Of a DNA stretch of 64,000 bases, positions 1 through 11,229 are shown piece after piece (positions within the stretch are counted from its first letter, which is position 1; each line of letters starts with the position of its first letter). The translations under genes and the position numbers were made by a program. Below the pieces are notes generated by a model. The model was not told the origin of the DNA, searched no databases, and saw only the letters and a list, made by a program, of their open reading frames with translations. Source of the stretch: Anastrepha obliqua (lineage: Eukaryota; Arthropoda; Insecta; Diptera; Tephritidae); assembly GCF_027943255.1 (NCBI RefSeq), contig NC_072893.1, forward strand, positions 125,735,784 through 125,799,783, written 5' to 3'.

Positions 1-1518
1 TTTTAATCTGTGATTTCGCACGAAACTCGTTACGCATTAAATATGGGTGTGCATTAATAAATAAGAAATTTGCATAATTTCAGCATCGGAATCAGCAGCC
101 GCGCACATCCGCTTGTATTCATTGCGTACACCAGTCATCAAAGAAATAATTTATATAAAGTCATGCTTAGACCAAGTAAAGCCAGCTTAGGCATAATTTA
201 TGCATTGACCTTCCTTACGCCTTGATTCGTGCGAGTCATCTGTTTTACTTTTTTTTAATGTATATTTTCGTGAACTTTTACTGCGAACCTCTTTCGTGTC
301 ACAGGCAATTGATATCCATTGTTTTTGACGTTCTTCCTTTGTCGCCCTCATTGAAGATGTTCCCAAGCTAAGATTACCACGTCGCATCTAAATGGCGTAG
401 ATCGTTAAACTTTCGAGTGTTGCCATCATCACCCTTCTTTGTGTGCATATGTATTGTGCAAGTAAATGCATATACTAACTCGTTCCTACTTATAGACCAG
501 ACCTGACTGACATGCCAGTGTGAGCTGCTGAATGCCTTTGTTTGAGTTCAAAGTCAGTCAACGACTGCTCTACTTGACGCAGCGCTAACCGTGCTTGATA
601 CGCCTGAAAAAATTTTGATATCTTTCATGTTATGTTAGCATAAATGTACGTACATAATTATAACACATTCGAATAACTGGCTGCGGGCGTGCTGTGTACT
701 TAAGTGTGGGTAATGCATTTGGCTTTTCAGCATTACTACTAATCAAACTTCAAAGAGAAAAGCCTGACGTTTTATGAACTTACATATGTACAGATATATA
801 TGTAGTTGGATGCCAGCGCAATAGACAAACAATGCAAGGTTATATCCGTATGTCAGATCGGACTCGCTGATCTCGAGGCTTAAGCGCAAGATCAGTGATC
901 AGCTCTGTAGCATGGAAGGGCACCCAATTCAAGTAGCCGTTTAAGCAGCACTTTAGACAATTTTAATGTAATTTAACAGTTTCGCGCCAGTGGAGTGTGC
1001 AAAAAGTATAGCACTCGTATCTTAGAGCACAAACGTTTACTTGTAAGCACAGCAGATATGTGGCTATGGCGTAGCAATAAAAAATCTCCAGACAAAGCAA
1101 GGCAAGGCACGATCAAACACAGCTGCCTGCTGCTTATTTTTTGTTTTTTGTGCAATTTTTTCTAGTTTTGCATTTATTTTTTCAGCAATTGCCCAGCTGT
1201 CATGTATTGTGCCCGGCGCAAATTGCCAGCAAAGTCAAGTGTCAATTTGTTGCAAGCGCTGCTTGATCATTCCAGTGCTTATGTGTGTACTTATAGCGCC
1301 AACGTCACGACCTTGGCAAATAATTGCGCGTATTTAAACTAAGCTAACTCCAATTGTTTGGTCAACATACACTGAACTAACACATTGTGACATGTACATA
1401 TGTATTGGGAATTTTTTCTTTTCACTGAATTGCTATTTCTGCTTAATTAAATATTTTCTTAACTGATTGCATACTAATCGCTATTTCGTTACTTATTATT
1501 CTCTTTCTTCTTTTACAG
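1..1518 (+). other. intron (partial) of the unrecognised plus-strand gene
   Basis: AT-rich sequence with no ORF of coding character on either strand. It ends in a polypyrimidine tract and acceptor TTTTACAG at 1511-1518, just before the first exon in the window. Short ORFs here look like chance. Confidence 0.6.
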
Positions 1519-1692
1519 CCAAATGAATCTGGTTTCGTGCTACTCGGTGATCTCTCGCTGGAAACTTCAACCGATTCGGATTATGATGATTTCTCCATGT
1601 GCCCACCATCTCCGTGCGATGTTGAATTCGAAAATGCTAATATTGTGATCGATGGCAAGTCAAGCTTCCGACAGAAACCTAAAGAAGCAACG
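1519..1692 (+). CDS. internal exon 1 (in window) of an unrecognised acidic protein
   Basis: This 174-nt internal exon (58 codons, phase 0 at both ends) has acceptor TTTTACAG before 1519 and donor ACG|GTACGA at 1693. It encodes a segment rich in Ser, Asp and Glu beginning PNESGFVLLGDLSLETSTDS, then a Tyr-Asp-Asp run, CPPSP, and ending in a basic stretch (FRQKPKEAT). The open frame, the low-entropy but non-repetitive composition and the exact phase match with the 10950 exon support a real coding exon. I see no catalytic motif, signal peptide or membrane segment. Together with the next exon it vaguely recalls the C-terminal region of phostensin/taperin-type PP1-binding proteins, but that is from memory and weak. 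The gene starts upstream of the window. Confidence 0.8.
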
Positions 1693-2450
1693 GTACGAGT
1701 ATATATTGAGTAAATCTACAGTTACACAGTTCATTCATCTCACAAGACATAAATATTTCAAGCGCACTTCATTTATCATAATAACCATTAAGTGACACTT
1801 TAGAAAAAGTCCAAAGCAAAGTGAAAATATACGCGGCGAAGCAAAGAAATCGTTAAGTAAGAATTTTGTTTGTGTGGTAACTTACCACCAGAACATATGG
1901 GAAATTAATGTGTACTAAATTTTATTTGTTATAACCAATTTTCTTGACTTCTTGAACAGAATGGAGGCAATTCATTGCTTTTAAGCACTCGATTATTAGA
2001 TATTTTGTGCCACTTTCGCATAGAAAGTTACACATTTTTTAAATAATATTGAGTCTTATCGTAGTGCGTGACAGTTATAAATAAATGATACAGAGTGGTT
2101 AATTTTATGGAGACTCCACAGCGTTTAAGCGTAAAATATCTGCTTTTAATATCAAATACTGATAAGATTACTTTGTTTGGCTACTTCTGAGTATACAAAA
2201 ATTATGACTCTTCAAGTTAAGTTGATAGTAGTAGAACTTTATTATTCACCATTTTGGTATTTATTACAGTTGGTGTTTTTATAGGCATAATTTATCACCT
2301 TGAATTTATGTAACCACACCTGATTTGAAACTTTTCATACGTATATGATTTGCGAGTGGAGAATTCTCGTTGAGTATTCTTGTAAAACGATTCGTTAGCG
2401 TATTGTACTTTAGATAAGTAAGTTGTAATAGTAAAGTAGTACTTTAGGTA
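1693..2450 (+). other. intron sequence, no feature seen
   Basis: This is the 5' part of the 9.26-kb intron running from 1693 to 10949. It is AT-rich with no coding or repeat signal I can recognise. Confidence 0.5.
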
Positions 2451-2469
2451 AGTACTCCAGTTTGGTGAT

Positions 2470-2640
2470 GGATAAACTATCCACGCTCCGAAGCAGGTGT
2501 TTGTCTGTTTTGGTCCGCGAGTGGTATTTTATTGCCCACTCAGCCTGCATAAAGTCGAGCCTTCCACGACCGGCCGCCTGGGGACGCGTCCGATGGGAGA
2601 CAGGCATAACTGCACACGCCCTATGCCTCAACTAGGCGTT
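2470..2640. repeat. GC-rich island, probable transposon remnant
   Basis: A sharply bounded GC-richer island sits inside AT-rich intron. It contains CGACCGGCCGCCTGGGGACG and is open as short ORFs on both strands, with no recognisable protein. Its base composition matches the decayed LINE pieces elsewhere in the window more than the surrounding intron. I cannot assign a family. Confidence 0.35.
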
Positions 2641-2894
2641 AGAGAATCTTATATATTATATGTATTAGAAACTTTGTAGATTGAATATCGAAGTAGCCTC
2701 TAGCCGCACTACGTGAGGAGAGATATACAGCTCAAGCTACCTCACAGAAATAAGTATATGTACAAGGATATTTTCTAATGAAAAACTATAAAGAAGCAAG
2801 ACAAAGGTTCAACCAATAATTTTAACATTTATTATTGAAAAATAGGAAAAACAAAAATTAAACTTTACTAAACTTAGTAAATTAAAAAAGAAAT

Positions 2895-3660
2895 TAAAAT
2901 AACTCCATATGAAATAAGTATATGTGCATTGGCCTTTCTTTACACTTTTTTTCAAGGTTTCTATAACTTTCGATTTTCCAATAATTAGTATGTTTTCCAT
3001 TTTGAGAAAGGGCATCATTTATACGTTTAGGTATAGAGTCTGCAGAGTTTTGAAAAGTGGAATCACCTATCTTATCCCCTCTTCCACTAAAGCACCTTTC
3101 AGGTCTTTGATTGTCTCAAACTGCCAACCATTTTTATAAATATGGGCCGACAACATTCCTCAGAGGTCAATTGGGTTTAAATCGGGACTTAGTGCTTATT
3201 AAAAAGAGCTTATTCTACAAATTAGTGTGCACTTCTGCACTTTCGGATGCTAGTAACCAACCATACGGCTATGATCGCTGCAAGAGAATTTAATCCAATT
3301 GAATTAAATGATTTTTATTCACGGTGCAGGCTGAACAAAGCCAGAGTTTGTGGGGTTTTTTTGTATAGAAGTTTTAACCATTGAAGAGCCACGAAATAAT
3401 AGAGGTCTTCTTGTTCCGATAAGCGCACACTTCGAGGTCACTTTCATCTGGAATAGAAATTTCCTTTATATTTTCTGTTGCCATAGACGCCTTTTTAAAA
3501 CCGTAATACCTTTTTTGCACTTATTTTGGACCGTTTCCATTGCGGCTGCTTTTTGGGTAAATTTTGGTGGAATCCAGGAACCAACATATGCTATGCGCTG
3601 CATCCCAAGCATTCTTCCTTTTTCTAATCATTCTCAGGTTATATCCTTTTTTTCAATTAC
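2895..3660 (-). pseudogene. degenerate Tc1-like transposase
   Basis: On the minus strand, near 3195-3150, the sequence reads SPDLNPIDL followed by a stop, then GMLSAHIYKNGWQFETIK. This is the Tc1-family block around the third acidic catalytic residue (NWPxxSPDLNPIExLW). Further downstream (about 3060-2900) comes a segment ending PKRINDALSQNGKHTNYW, the usual Tc1 C-terminus. Upstream, near 3500-3400, fragments resembling the SDES strand appear in a different frame. Stops and frameshifts make it non-functional. It lies antisense inside the host intron. Terminal repeats were not found, so both boundaries are approximate. Confidence 0.7.
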
Positions 3661-3699
3661 CTGTATATCGTAATTGATTAGTGCTCCCATACTGGTTTT

Positions 3700-5590
3700 T
3701 CCCCATACACTGCAATGTCATTCAATCCAAAAACATAGTACTTGATTGACTATGTAAGTTAGAAATATAAACCTTGCTCTAAATTTTGGTTTCAGTTTAA
3801 CTGAACTTGGGTTTATCGCGAGACTATGACTATGCCCCAAAGTGTCAGCCTACATTAACCTGCAATTTTCATCAGTCATTCCTAAATAGGCTGTGTTTCT
3901 ACTTCAGAGTCATTCTGCTAGTTAATCTGCGTAGCCGCACTACTATCAGCACTCTAGACTAGGCGTAAACTATATGCAGAATTGGGAGAAATAAAAAAAT
4001 TCTAAGCGTTTTTCGCTTTATTTCGATGATGCCATTAGCATAATTAGGATGGTTTGATAGAGATCAAACCCTCTTTCTAGCTAATCTTCAGTTTTTAGTC
4101 ACTAAGCGCTTTAAGCGCTGTTTAGACAGAGTATCTTTTATTTAAGTTGTAATCCTTAATTTCATCCCACCAATGGAGAGCCAAATATTTGTATGCCACC
4201 TCTGTACAGTAGGTTGATTTTTGGCATAAGAAAGCACAGAATTGCTCTTTTCTGCCGAAAGTTAACTGCTGCTAGATTAACACTTTTAGATGCGTAGTGT
4301 CGGTAGTAAGGATTGCGATCACGACTTAATGGCCGTGTGTCACATCGCTATGCCAGTCTGTTAATATTTTAGATCTACACACATTTGCTCAATTTTAATT
4401 CCATACCTCCTTAGGTACGCTGCGCAAGGTAGCCACTTGAATTTTTGAGATTTTTTGACCAAGTTTTCTCAATTTGAAACAAAATTCCCATATTTTAAAT
4501 ATTTTTAGTGTTAATTTTCAAACGAGTGATATAACTAAATTGTACTTTCAGTACGTTTCTATTAATTTGCATACCTCATTCACTTTTGCTTTTAGTTTCA
4601 CTTTACTCAATTTTTTGTTGGTACGCCACATTCGTTATCTATGTATGTATATACTATTCTGCTAGTAATTGACAGGTAAACGACAAACGAATTTAGCAAA
4701 ATTTCTAACGTGCCAATTTTGTAGGCAAATTAGCAAAACATGCTGACGCATGTAGAAAAAAGTAAACCCTTAGTAGTGCTAGTTTCATATACACGTATGT
4801 ATGTATATGTAAGAGTGTATATTTTTATGTGTTGTATTGTTATATCTCAGTATGAATGGGTGACACCAAGCATTTTTTAGCATTTGTGCCTCAAATACTA
4901 ATGACATGCGCAAAATGTTTATTTCGTATTTGTTTATTTCGGTTACTCAGATTTCACAATTACCTCAGAAATGGCCGACCGGCATGAAAATTAATTGAAA
5001 TTCAAGCGCAATCTTTTTCACGGGTTCCTTTTAGTTTTATGTATTGTAAATATTTTACAAAATAACCGCTGGTGTAAACAGAAATGCATTGCGACACCAA
5101 TTTACGGTATAAACATACATACGTATGTATGTCTGCATGTGGGGTGCATATGGCATATTTTTTTCTCCACTGCGCCTGTGAAAAAGCTCTTTCGTTCGGC
5201 CGTTGGCGTAGGCGTTAAAGTGTCATTTCCGGTTGCGCGTTTGCGCTATTTCAACCAGACGAGATTAAAGCACGCCATCAGCATCCATTCTGTGTGACCC
5301 AAAATGAGGGCATGCAGAATGACTTGATAGTGGTATGGGAGGGGGCATGAGTTGAGATTTGAGTTGCACAAATGAGAAATAATTTTGTGTACTTTTTTAT
5401 TCACACTTTTTATGAAATAATAATAAAAAGACCAGCAAATTTTTAAGTTTAAAATAAATTAATTTCTGCTATATTTGGTGGTCTGCTTTATTTAAGTGTA
5501 AAACTATACAAGACAATACAATTAATAGATAAGTAGATCATTTTTTCTTAGTTTTGAGAGAAGCCCATTTTGAGATGGGATTTGTTTTTC
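3700..5590. other. intron sequence, no feature seen
   Basis: AT-rich intron sequence. ORFs of 60-100 codons occur but have biased, non-coding composition. There are short GTAT runs near 4795-4810 and 5120. I see nothing I can support as a gene or named repeat. Confidence 0.5.
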
Positions 5591-5598
5591 CTTTATAT

Positions 5599-5795
5599 GT
5601 GGTGGCGCAAAATTAATCATCTTTTCGGAACATTTCTAATTTGTGCAAATGGCGTCATACGCCAATCATATTTGCACATCTGCAGTATATAAACAGACAA
5701 GCAATGTAGCGCGTAAAGGTCAAAGTAAAAATTTATATCACTCAAAATAATATTTTTTATTCAGTAAAAGTTATTTAAAAACAAAATTGCAAATT
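5599..5795 (+). repeat. dispersed repeat family A, copy 1
   Basis: This starts GGTGGCGCAAAATTAATCAT and aligns over about 200 bp, in the same orientation, with 27311-27530. Shared blocks include AATGGCGTCATACG/AAGTGGCGTCGTACG, ACAGACAAGCAATG/ACGGACAAGCAAAGG, GCGCGTAAAGGTCAAA/GCGCGTGAAGGTCAAA and AAAACAAAATTG. No ORF is shared. It directly precedes the LINE at 5809. Class unknown: a MITE or the 5' end of a larger element are both possible. Confidence 0.65.
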
Positions 5796-5808
5796 AATTT
5801 TGTGCCAC

Positions 5809-8036
5809 TAAGGCAATTGGCCGGCCGGTTCTAAACTATGACACGCTTTCCGCAAGGTACTCACAGCTGCTGCGCATAAGGGATTTCAATTTGGAGATCC
5901 GGCAACTGGTAAATCAACAAAAGCGGACTAAATGGGTTGAGCACCTGAAGACCTGTAACCTCACCTCTGGGGTGAGTAAGCTCTGGTCCACCGTTAGGTC
6001 CCTGTCGAACCCGACGAAGCACAACGACAAGGTAGCTATCACCTTCAACGGTTACACTTCGTCGGACCCGAAGAGATGCGCGAGCTATTTTAGCCGGCTT
6101 TTATACTGCATCCTCCGGCCGACAGAACCAAACGTCGTGCTACCAGAAGGCTGCACAAACTGACGAATGACAGTGCGCCACGTGCTTTCTCCTGTGATGA
6201 GGTTCAGGGGGCCATCCACAAATCAAAAACACCAAAAGCCATTGGCTCTGACGGACTAAACGCGCTGATGCTGAAGCATCTGGGACCTTCGGGAGTAGGA
6301 TTTCTCACAAGGGTCTTCAATCTGTCCTTGGCCACTTTCATCATCCCTGACAAGTGGAAAGCAGGGAGAGTGGTCCCACTACTGAAACCCGGGAAACCCG
6401 CCAACCAAGAGGAATCTTATCGGCCGTTAACTCTCATTTCCCCAGTAGTGAAGACACTTGAAGCCCTCCTACTCCCACTCTTCACGAAACACCTGACCCC
6501 AGCCCCACATCAGCACGGCTTCTGACGAGTGCATAGCACCACCACTGCACTCACCGCCATAAACGCCCAGATAAACCGCGGGCTTAACCAAAACCGCCCC
6601 TGCGAGAGGACTGTCCTAGTAGCGTTGGACCTGAAGAAGGCTTTCGACACAGTCAGCCATTCCACGCTACTAGATGATATTTATCAGTCGACACTCCCGC
6701 CAGGGCTGAAGAGGTGATCCGCAAACTACCTGAGCGGTCTGCACTCGTCAGTGATTTTTCGAGATCAAACATCAAAGCAGAGGAAGATTAAGTAAGGTGT
6801 ACCGCAGGGTGGTGTCCTTTCACTCTTGCTGTTCAACTTCTATATCTCGAAGCTCCCCCAACCACCAGCGGGAGTTTCCCTGATCTCATACGCTGACGAC
6901 TGTACGATAATGGCGCCGGCAATGACATCGATGGTCTGTGTTCCAAAGTGCACAACTACCTTACCGACCTTTCTCGCTTTTTCACTGCGAGGAATCTCCA
7001 ACTTTCCCCCACCAAGTCCACGGCGACCCTCTTTACCACCTGGACAAAGGAGGTCAAGCTGTCCCTTAAGGTAAAAGTCGACGACACACCAATTCCGACG
7101 GTAAACAACCCCAAAATTTTGGGTGTAACCTTTGACAGCTTGCTCTCCTTCTCTGCGCACACAACCGCAATTGCCACTAAAGTTCAAAATCTCAACAAAG
7201 TCCTCAAATCGCTTGCCGACAGCACTTGGGGCAAAGACAAAGAACTGTTGCTTTCGATATTTAAGGCAATTGGTTGGCCGGTTCTGAACTATGCTGCGCC
7301 TGTCTGGTCGCCTTGAATTAGTGACACGCAGTGGATAAAGCTCCAGACATGCCAAAATACTGCCATTCGAACAGCGATGGGTTGCCTCCTGATGTTCCCA
7401 GTACAACACCTTCACCACGAGGCCCATATGCTATCTGTGAAGGAGCATAACAAACTGCTCAGCTAGCAGTTCCTGTTAGAGCGCTACTGTAGATTTCACC
7501 CTTGCAGACACCTGCTTGAGCCAGAGCCGCCTCCCAGGCACATCAGGAGACACCTACTAAACTACGCCGACGAGATCCAGGACAAAACTAACAGACATCT
7601 ACTGGACCAGACAGTGTTTAGACAGACAGTAAACGAAATTTACCAGGAGACTATTACCACCTTTATAAGTTCCCGTCCACAGAATGCCGTAATCAGAGTC
7701 CAACCACCACCTCAAGCAGAGGAAGAGCTTCAGCTTCCCCGTGAGACCCGCGTAACACTGGCACAATTACAATCTGGATATTGTAGCAGGTTAAACTCTT
7801 ACTTATGCAGAATTGACCCCGACATACCAAACATATGTCTGGCATGTGAAGGCACCCCGCATGACACTAACCACCTTTTCACATGCCCTTTAAAACCTAC
7901 TCATCTAACACCCCTTTCCCTCTGGACCCAAACTGTCGAAACAGCATGTTTCCTGGGCCTACCTTTAGATGAGCCGAAAACGACCGGTGATATACCCTAC
8001 AATGACGGGGCTTCTATTACTGCTACAACAACAACT
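5809..8036 (+). mobile_element. degenerate Jockey/I-superfamily non-LTR retrotransposon
   Basis: A roughly 2.2-kb remnant on the plus strand. It runs from the linker before reverse transcriptase, through RT, to a C-terminal CCHC-like region, and ends in an A-rich tail (TGCTACAACAACAAC, 8021-8035). The last few hundred bases are shared with the 5'-truncated copies at 25283-25550 and 32335-32538, so this family has at least three copies here. The 5' end is odd: 5809-5840 repeats the internal segment 7262-7293 (29 of 32 identical), so the copy is rearranged. Stops break the RT frame in at least five places. Confidence 0.85.
5891..7316 (+). pseudogene. broken reverse transcriptase of the 5809-8036 LINE
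   Basis: The fragments follow RT order across stops and shifts. They are a finger region with AIGSDGLNALMLKHLGPSG (about 6240-6300), PDKWKAGRVVPLLKPGK (about 6345-6400), SYRPLTLIS (about 6415), QHGF then a stop (about 6525), VALDLKKAFDTVSHS (first catalytic Asp, about 6615-6660), GVPQGGVLSPLLFNFYISKL (about 6796-6855) and SYADD at 6886-6900 (catalytic YADD). After YADD the frame shifts, and the thumb continues from about 6948 to VLNYAAPVWSP at 7316. RT in such elements copies element RNA into DNA at the target site. This one cannot be active. Confidence 0.85.
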
Positions 8037-8087
8037 TTTATTGTCAGACTTGCAATATTTAGTTACAGAAATCACGCACAATTATAA
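7317..8087 (+). pseudogene. C-terminal domain of the LINE ORF2, CCHC-like
   Basis: After an interrupting stop at 7316 the frame resumes and is open from about 7614 to 8087. It includes RVTLAQLQSGYCSRLNSYL, then CLACEGTPHDTNHLFTCP (a Cys-x2-Cys-x7-His-x4-Cys spacing), then LPLDEP. The same block is found in the truncated copies at 25.3 and 32.3 kb. In the 32.3-kb copy the frame would stop just after the aspartate run (DEDDR), while here a small deletion carries it past the element tail, so the last about 17 codons are host sequence. The zinc-knuckle-like motif is typical of ORF2 C-termini and is thought to bind nucleic acid. Confidence 0.75.
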
Positions 8088-8089
8088 CA

Positions 8090-9240
8090 AGTAGACAGAC
8101 ACTGCGATAAATAAAAAGTTGCCATCAATAGTCGTCCCTTTCGTCTTTAAAATTTGCCCCATAATTTTTCTATATATTACGTCGTGCGCGAAATGGGATC
8201 ACACAGGTTTATATCTTCTGGCAACACTCGCTCAATTGCCGCAAATGGCACGAACTACCATATATATAAGTATTTACATATTTACATACATTTTTTGTAT
8301 CTTATCAGACTTATCAGTATGCAGGCAACGCCAGTTTGGTACACTTTTGCCATGCAAAAAGTGCGAGCCACTGCCATTCATCGAAAATCGTCTTACATCA
8401 TCCAAAGTTTACTTTAACGAAATTGAACCATCCATTAGTATTGTATTATTCAATTGTTTGTTGAAAAGTGGCCACTTAAAAAAACTATTCAAACATAAAA
8501 GTCAAATAAAAGTGTTGTCAGTTATTGGGTGCAAGTAGGTATTGTAATAAAATTGGAGCGTGGAACGAATTAATTTTCTACACTGTACCGGTCAGACTGC
8601 ACAGTTGTAGTAGTGATGAAATGTAATTACATATTTATGCATGCATTTGTTGGAAAGGAAAAGAGGAAAATAATATTGAATAAACACTTTCGATGTTTAC
8701 ATTCAAATTGAATTTTGCAATTTTTCTCCCGATTGGAAACATACCGTGAAAGTGTATCGTTTGCGCACTTATTGAAGGTAGCAAATTATGACGTAGATAT
8801 TTAAGTACTTAACGGAAATTAGTGCATACCTGTTGGGTCAATTATTGAGTGCATTCATTTTCCGTATTTAGAGTGCGGTAGGCCAATCACAAAAGTGCAT
8901 AAAAAAATAATACTGAAATATGTATCTGAAAATGGACCAATAAAGAAATTAACGAATTGGGAGCAATCCGAACTTGTTAAGAAGTTTGCTCGTAGTTAGT
9001 TCAATATCGGAATCCCGCCAATCCTAGTTTCGATTTGTTGACTATCAGACTATTAAAATTTGACCTAACGAATTTGTTTTTAATTCCAAGTTGGGTTGTG
9101 AAATGTTGGAACTCCCATTTAACACACTATAGAAAATTGGAAAGTATCTTTCTCGAAATATATAATTTTTTTATGTAAAGGTTCCATACAAACCCAAAAC
9201 AAAAAATGTACACCTTTTAAAGAAATTATGCAAAGCGTCT
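8090..9240. other. intron sequence, no feature seen
   Basis: AT-rich. Several short ORFs (for example 8119-8538) have no recognisable domain and a composition typical of random AT-rich DNA. Confidence 0.5.
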
Positions 9241-10280
9241 TTTCAAAGTCGTGCTAACCGGCGCCAGGTCGACATGCCAACTAAAGCCAAGTTCTTCTTC
9301 ACCTGATCTTCCTCACACAAAGGAGGCCTTCCTCTTCCTCTGATACCACCAGCAGTTACCGTATCGAATACTTTCGGAGCCGGAGCGTTTGTATCCATTC
9401 TAATGACGTGATTCCACCAACCAAATCTATGTCGATTTGTGGAACAACATTAAGACGCACGCCACCAAGAGGAGGGGAGCTCGGTCAAACACCCAAAAAG
9501 AGTGTACGCGCAAATTATATATATCTGTCTATATCGGTGTAAAGCTCATACAACTCATTGTTCCATCGCCTACGACACTCGACGTCGCCAACGTCGAAAG
9601 TTCAAAAAATCTTCCACAGAATCTTTCTCTGAAACACTCTAAGGGACGCCTCGTCGGATGTTGTCATTGCCCAAGCTTCTGCGCCATACGTTAGAACGGG
9701 CATGATGAGAGCCTTGTAGAATGCTAGTTTTGTTTGTCGAGAGAGCACTTTACTGCTCAATTGCCTGCTTAGTCCAAATTAGCACTTGTTGGTAAGAGAG
9801 ATCCTACGAACTTCCACGAACAGCGAGTCACCCGGTCCGAAACCTCGTTTGGTATGAAACGGCTGGGAGAGGTTCTTCCCAATTCTGACGCGCTGCGCTG
9901 CTGGTATTGAGTAATGTCAATTTGCATAGCCGAATTAGTTTTGCGGGGATACCAAATTCAGACATCCCGGCATATAGGCAACTCCTTTTCGCACTGTCGA
10001 ATGCAACTTTAAAATAGACAAAAAGACGGTGTGGGTCGATTCACACCTTTCATAGGTATTTTCCAAGATTTGTCGTATTGTGAATATCTAGTCGATTGTA
10101 GATTTTCCAGGTCTAAAACAACACAGATGAAGTCCAATCAGTTTGTTGATGATGGGCCTCAGCATTTCACACAATACACTCGCTAGGACCTTATATGCGA
10201 TATTTAGAAGACTAATCCCACGGTAATTGGCACAGTTTGCAGAATCACCCTTCTTATGAATTGGGCAGAGCACACTTAAG
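9241..10280 (-). mobile_element. RTE-like non-LTR retrotransposon, 3' part
   Basis: Read on the minus strand, the remnant gives an RT fragment (CPIHKKGDSANCANYRGISL, about 10270-10205, then CFRPGKSTID near 10090). It continues with AFYKALIMPVLTYGAEAWAM and VFQRKILWKIF (about 9730-9600), then ELYELY. After a SINE interruption it resumes with DIDL and ends HVIRMDTNAPAPKVFD and GRGRPPLCEEDQVKK near 9290. That order (KKGDxxxCxNYRGI, YG.EAW, LGHVxRM, GRP) is characteristic of RTE/Bov-B-type C-terminal ends. Frames shift repeatedly. The 5' side abuts a mariner fragment at about 10281. Confidence 0.75.
9435..9527 (+). mobile_element. 5'-truncated SINE nested in the RTE remnant
   Basis: GATTTGTGGAACAACATTAA followed by GGAGGGGAGCTCGGTCAAAC and GTGTACGCGCAAATT matches the 3' half of the tephritid tRNA-derived SINE also found at 13040-13276, 49203-49265 and 55325-55680. 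It is flanked by TCTATGTCG (9426-9434) and TCTATATCG (9528-9536), a 9-bp target-site duplication with one mismatch. It interrupts the RTE reading frame exactly between ELY and DIDL. Confidence 0.75.
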
Positions 10281-10775
10281 TGAAAAAATGAGAAAAGAAC
10301 CTCATTTAAATGTCCATCGTGAACTCGTCTACAGGTAAAATCCGCCAAATAGTGGATTCATGAATGCTTAATCGCTGAGAACGTCGAGATATCGATGTTG
10401 AAGGTTGTTTATCAACAGTTTGCGCTACATTTTGCGCAATATTCTCAACAGAACGTCCAGCTTTTTGTCTGTCAATTCTTTTTCCATCCCTGACAGAACC
10501 AGTTTCTTGAAATTTTTTCACCAACTTTTGAATTGTCTACTCATTCGGAGGACTATTTCCACCAAAAAATCAGGAACTTTGCGATATGTTGCTTTCAAAG
10601 ATCGACCACTTTTATAATAAGTTTCGATCATTTTAGCCCGCTGTTCTAACGCGTAAAATTCCACATTTTTCTACTTGACAAATGTCTTAACATGGCATAC
10701 AAAAAACCTACCGTCTGGTCATTATTCACTACTGACATCTCATCTAGGAATCACTTTTGAAAGACCCTACATTCC
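10281..10775 (-). mobile_element. internally deleted mariner-type transposon
   Basis: On the minus strand, an outer terminal sequence GTAGGGTCTTTCAAAAGTGA (end near 10773) leads to an N-terminal helix-turn-helix transposase part, KKFQETGSVRDGKRIDRQKA then SISRRSQRLSIHESTIWRIL (10524-10340). This is joined directly to the extreme C-terminus, GHLNEVLFSFF (about 10325-10290). The whole catalytic core is missing, so this is a non-autonomous deletion product of the family at 32171-33697. The far terminal repeat is lost where it meets the RTE remnant. Confidence 0.75.
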
Positions 10776-10949
10776 CACTCTACATGAATTTTTAAGATTC
10801 TAATTTCATTCGCCAAGCAGTTATCTACATATTTGTATAATTTATTTATTTTATCTATTATTTATCTATTTCTATTTAATTAAAAAATTACTATTAAAAA
10901 CACTATTATTTCATTAAAAAATTGCATAAAATCACTCTCGCTCTCACAG

Positions 10950-11229
10950 TTTCACGTACAATTCAACGATACGCTCACCTCCACCTTTGAATATCCCTCC
11001 GAGGCATCGATAGTTATTGACGACTCCTACAGCGATGATGCACTTATAAGCGCCTACGAGAATTTATCATTGAATGATTCAACCGATTCCTCACCGGCGC
11101 GACACCATCATGTAGCCGTTGATGAGATTATACAACTGCCAACACCGGCGAATACCTCGTCTCCCGCCAATAATGCCAGCAGCGCAACAAATACGCCAAC
11201 GAAAAATATACTGGGGAATTTGCCATTAG
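10950..11229 (+). CDS. internal exon 2 (in window) of the unrecognised gene
   Basis: A 280-nt exon: acceptor CTCTCACAG ends at 10949 and donor TTAG|GTAAGT follows 11229. It enters in phase 0 (matching the 1519-1692 exon) and leaves in phase 1. The product begins FHVQFNDTLTSTFEYPSEAS, continues with an acidic stretch (VIDDSYSDDALISAYENLSL), a Ser-rich/HHH segment, and a Pro/Thr/Ala/Asn-rich linker ending GNLPL. The phase-1 G can be completed by three downstream acceptors (12150, 13916, 30967), all leaving an open frame, so this exon is the branch point for alternative C-termini. The FxYPSE core resembles, from memory, a conserved core of phostensin/taperin relatives; treat this as a hypothesis only. 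Confidence 0.85.

Noticed and set aside
4474..5297. ORFs of 63 and 100 codons in the first intron
   Set aside because: Phe/Ile/Leu-rich composition as expected from random AT-rich DNA; no domain and no splice or start context.
6840..7427. 195-codon minus-strand ORF
   Set aside because: It lies opposite the LINE reverse transcriptase, which has family motifs in order on the plus strand.
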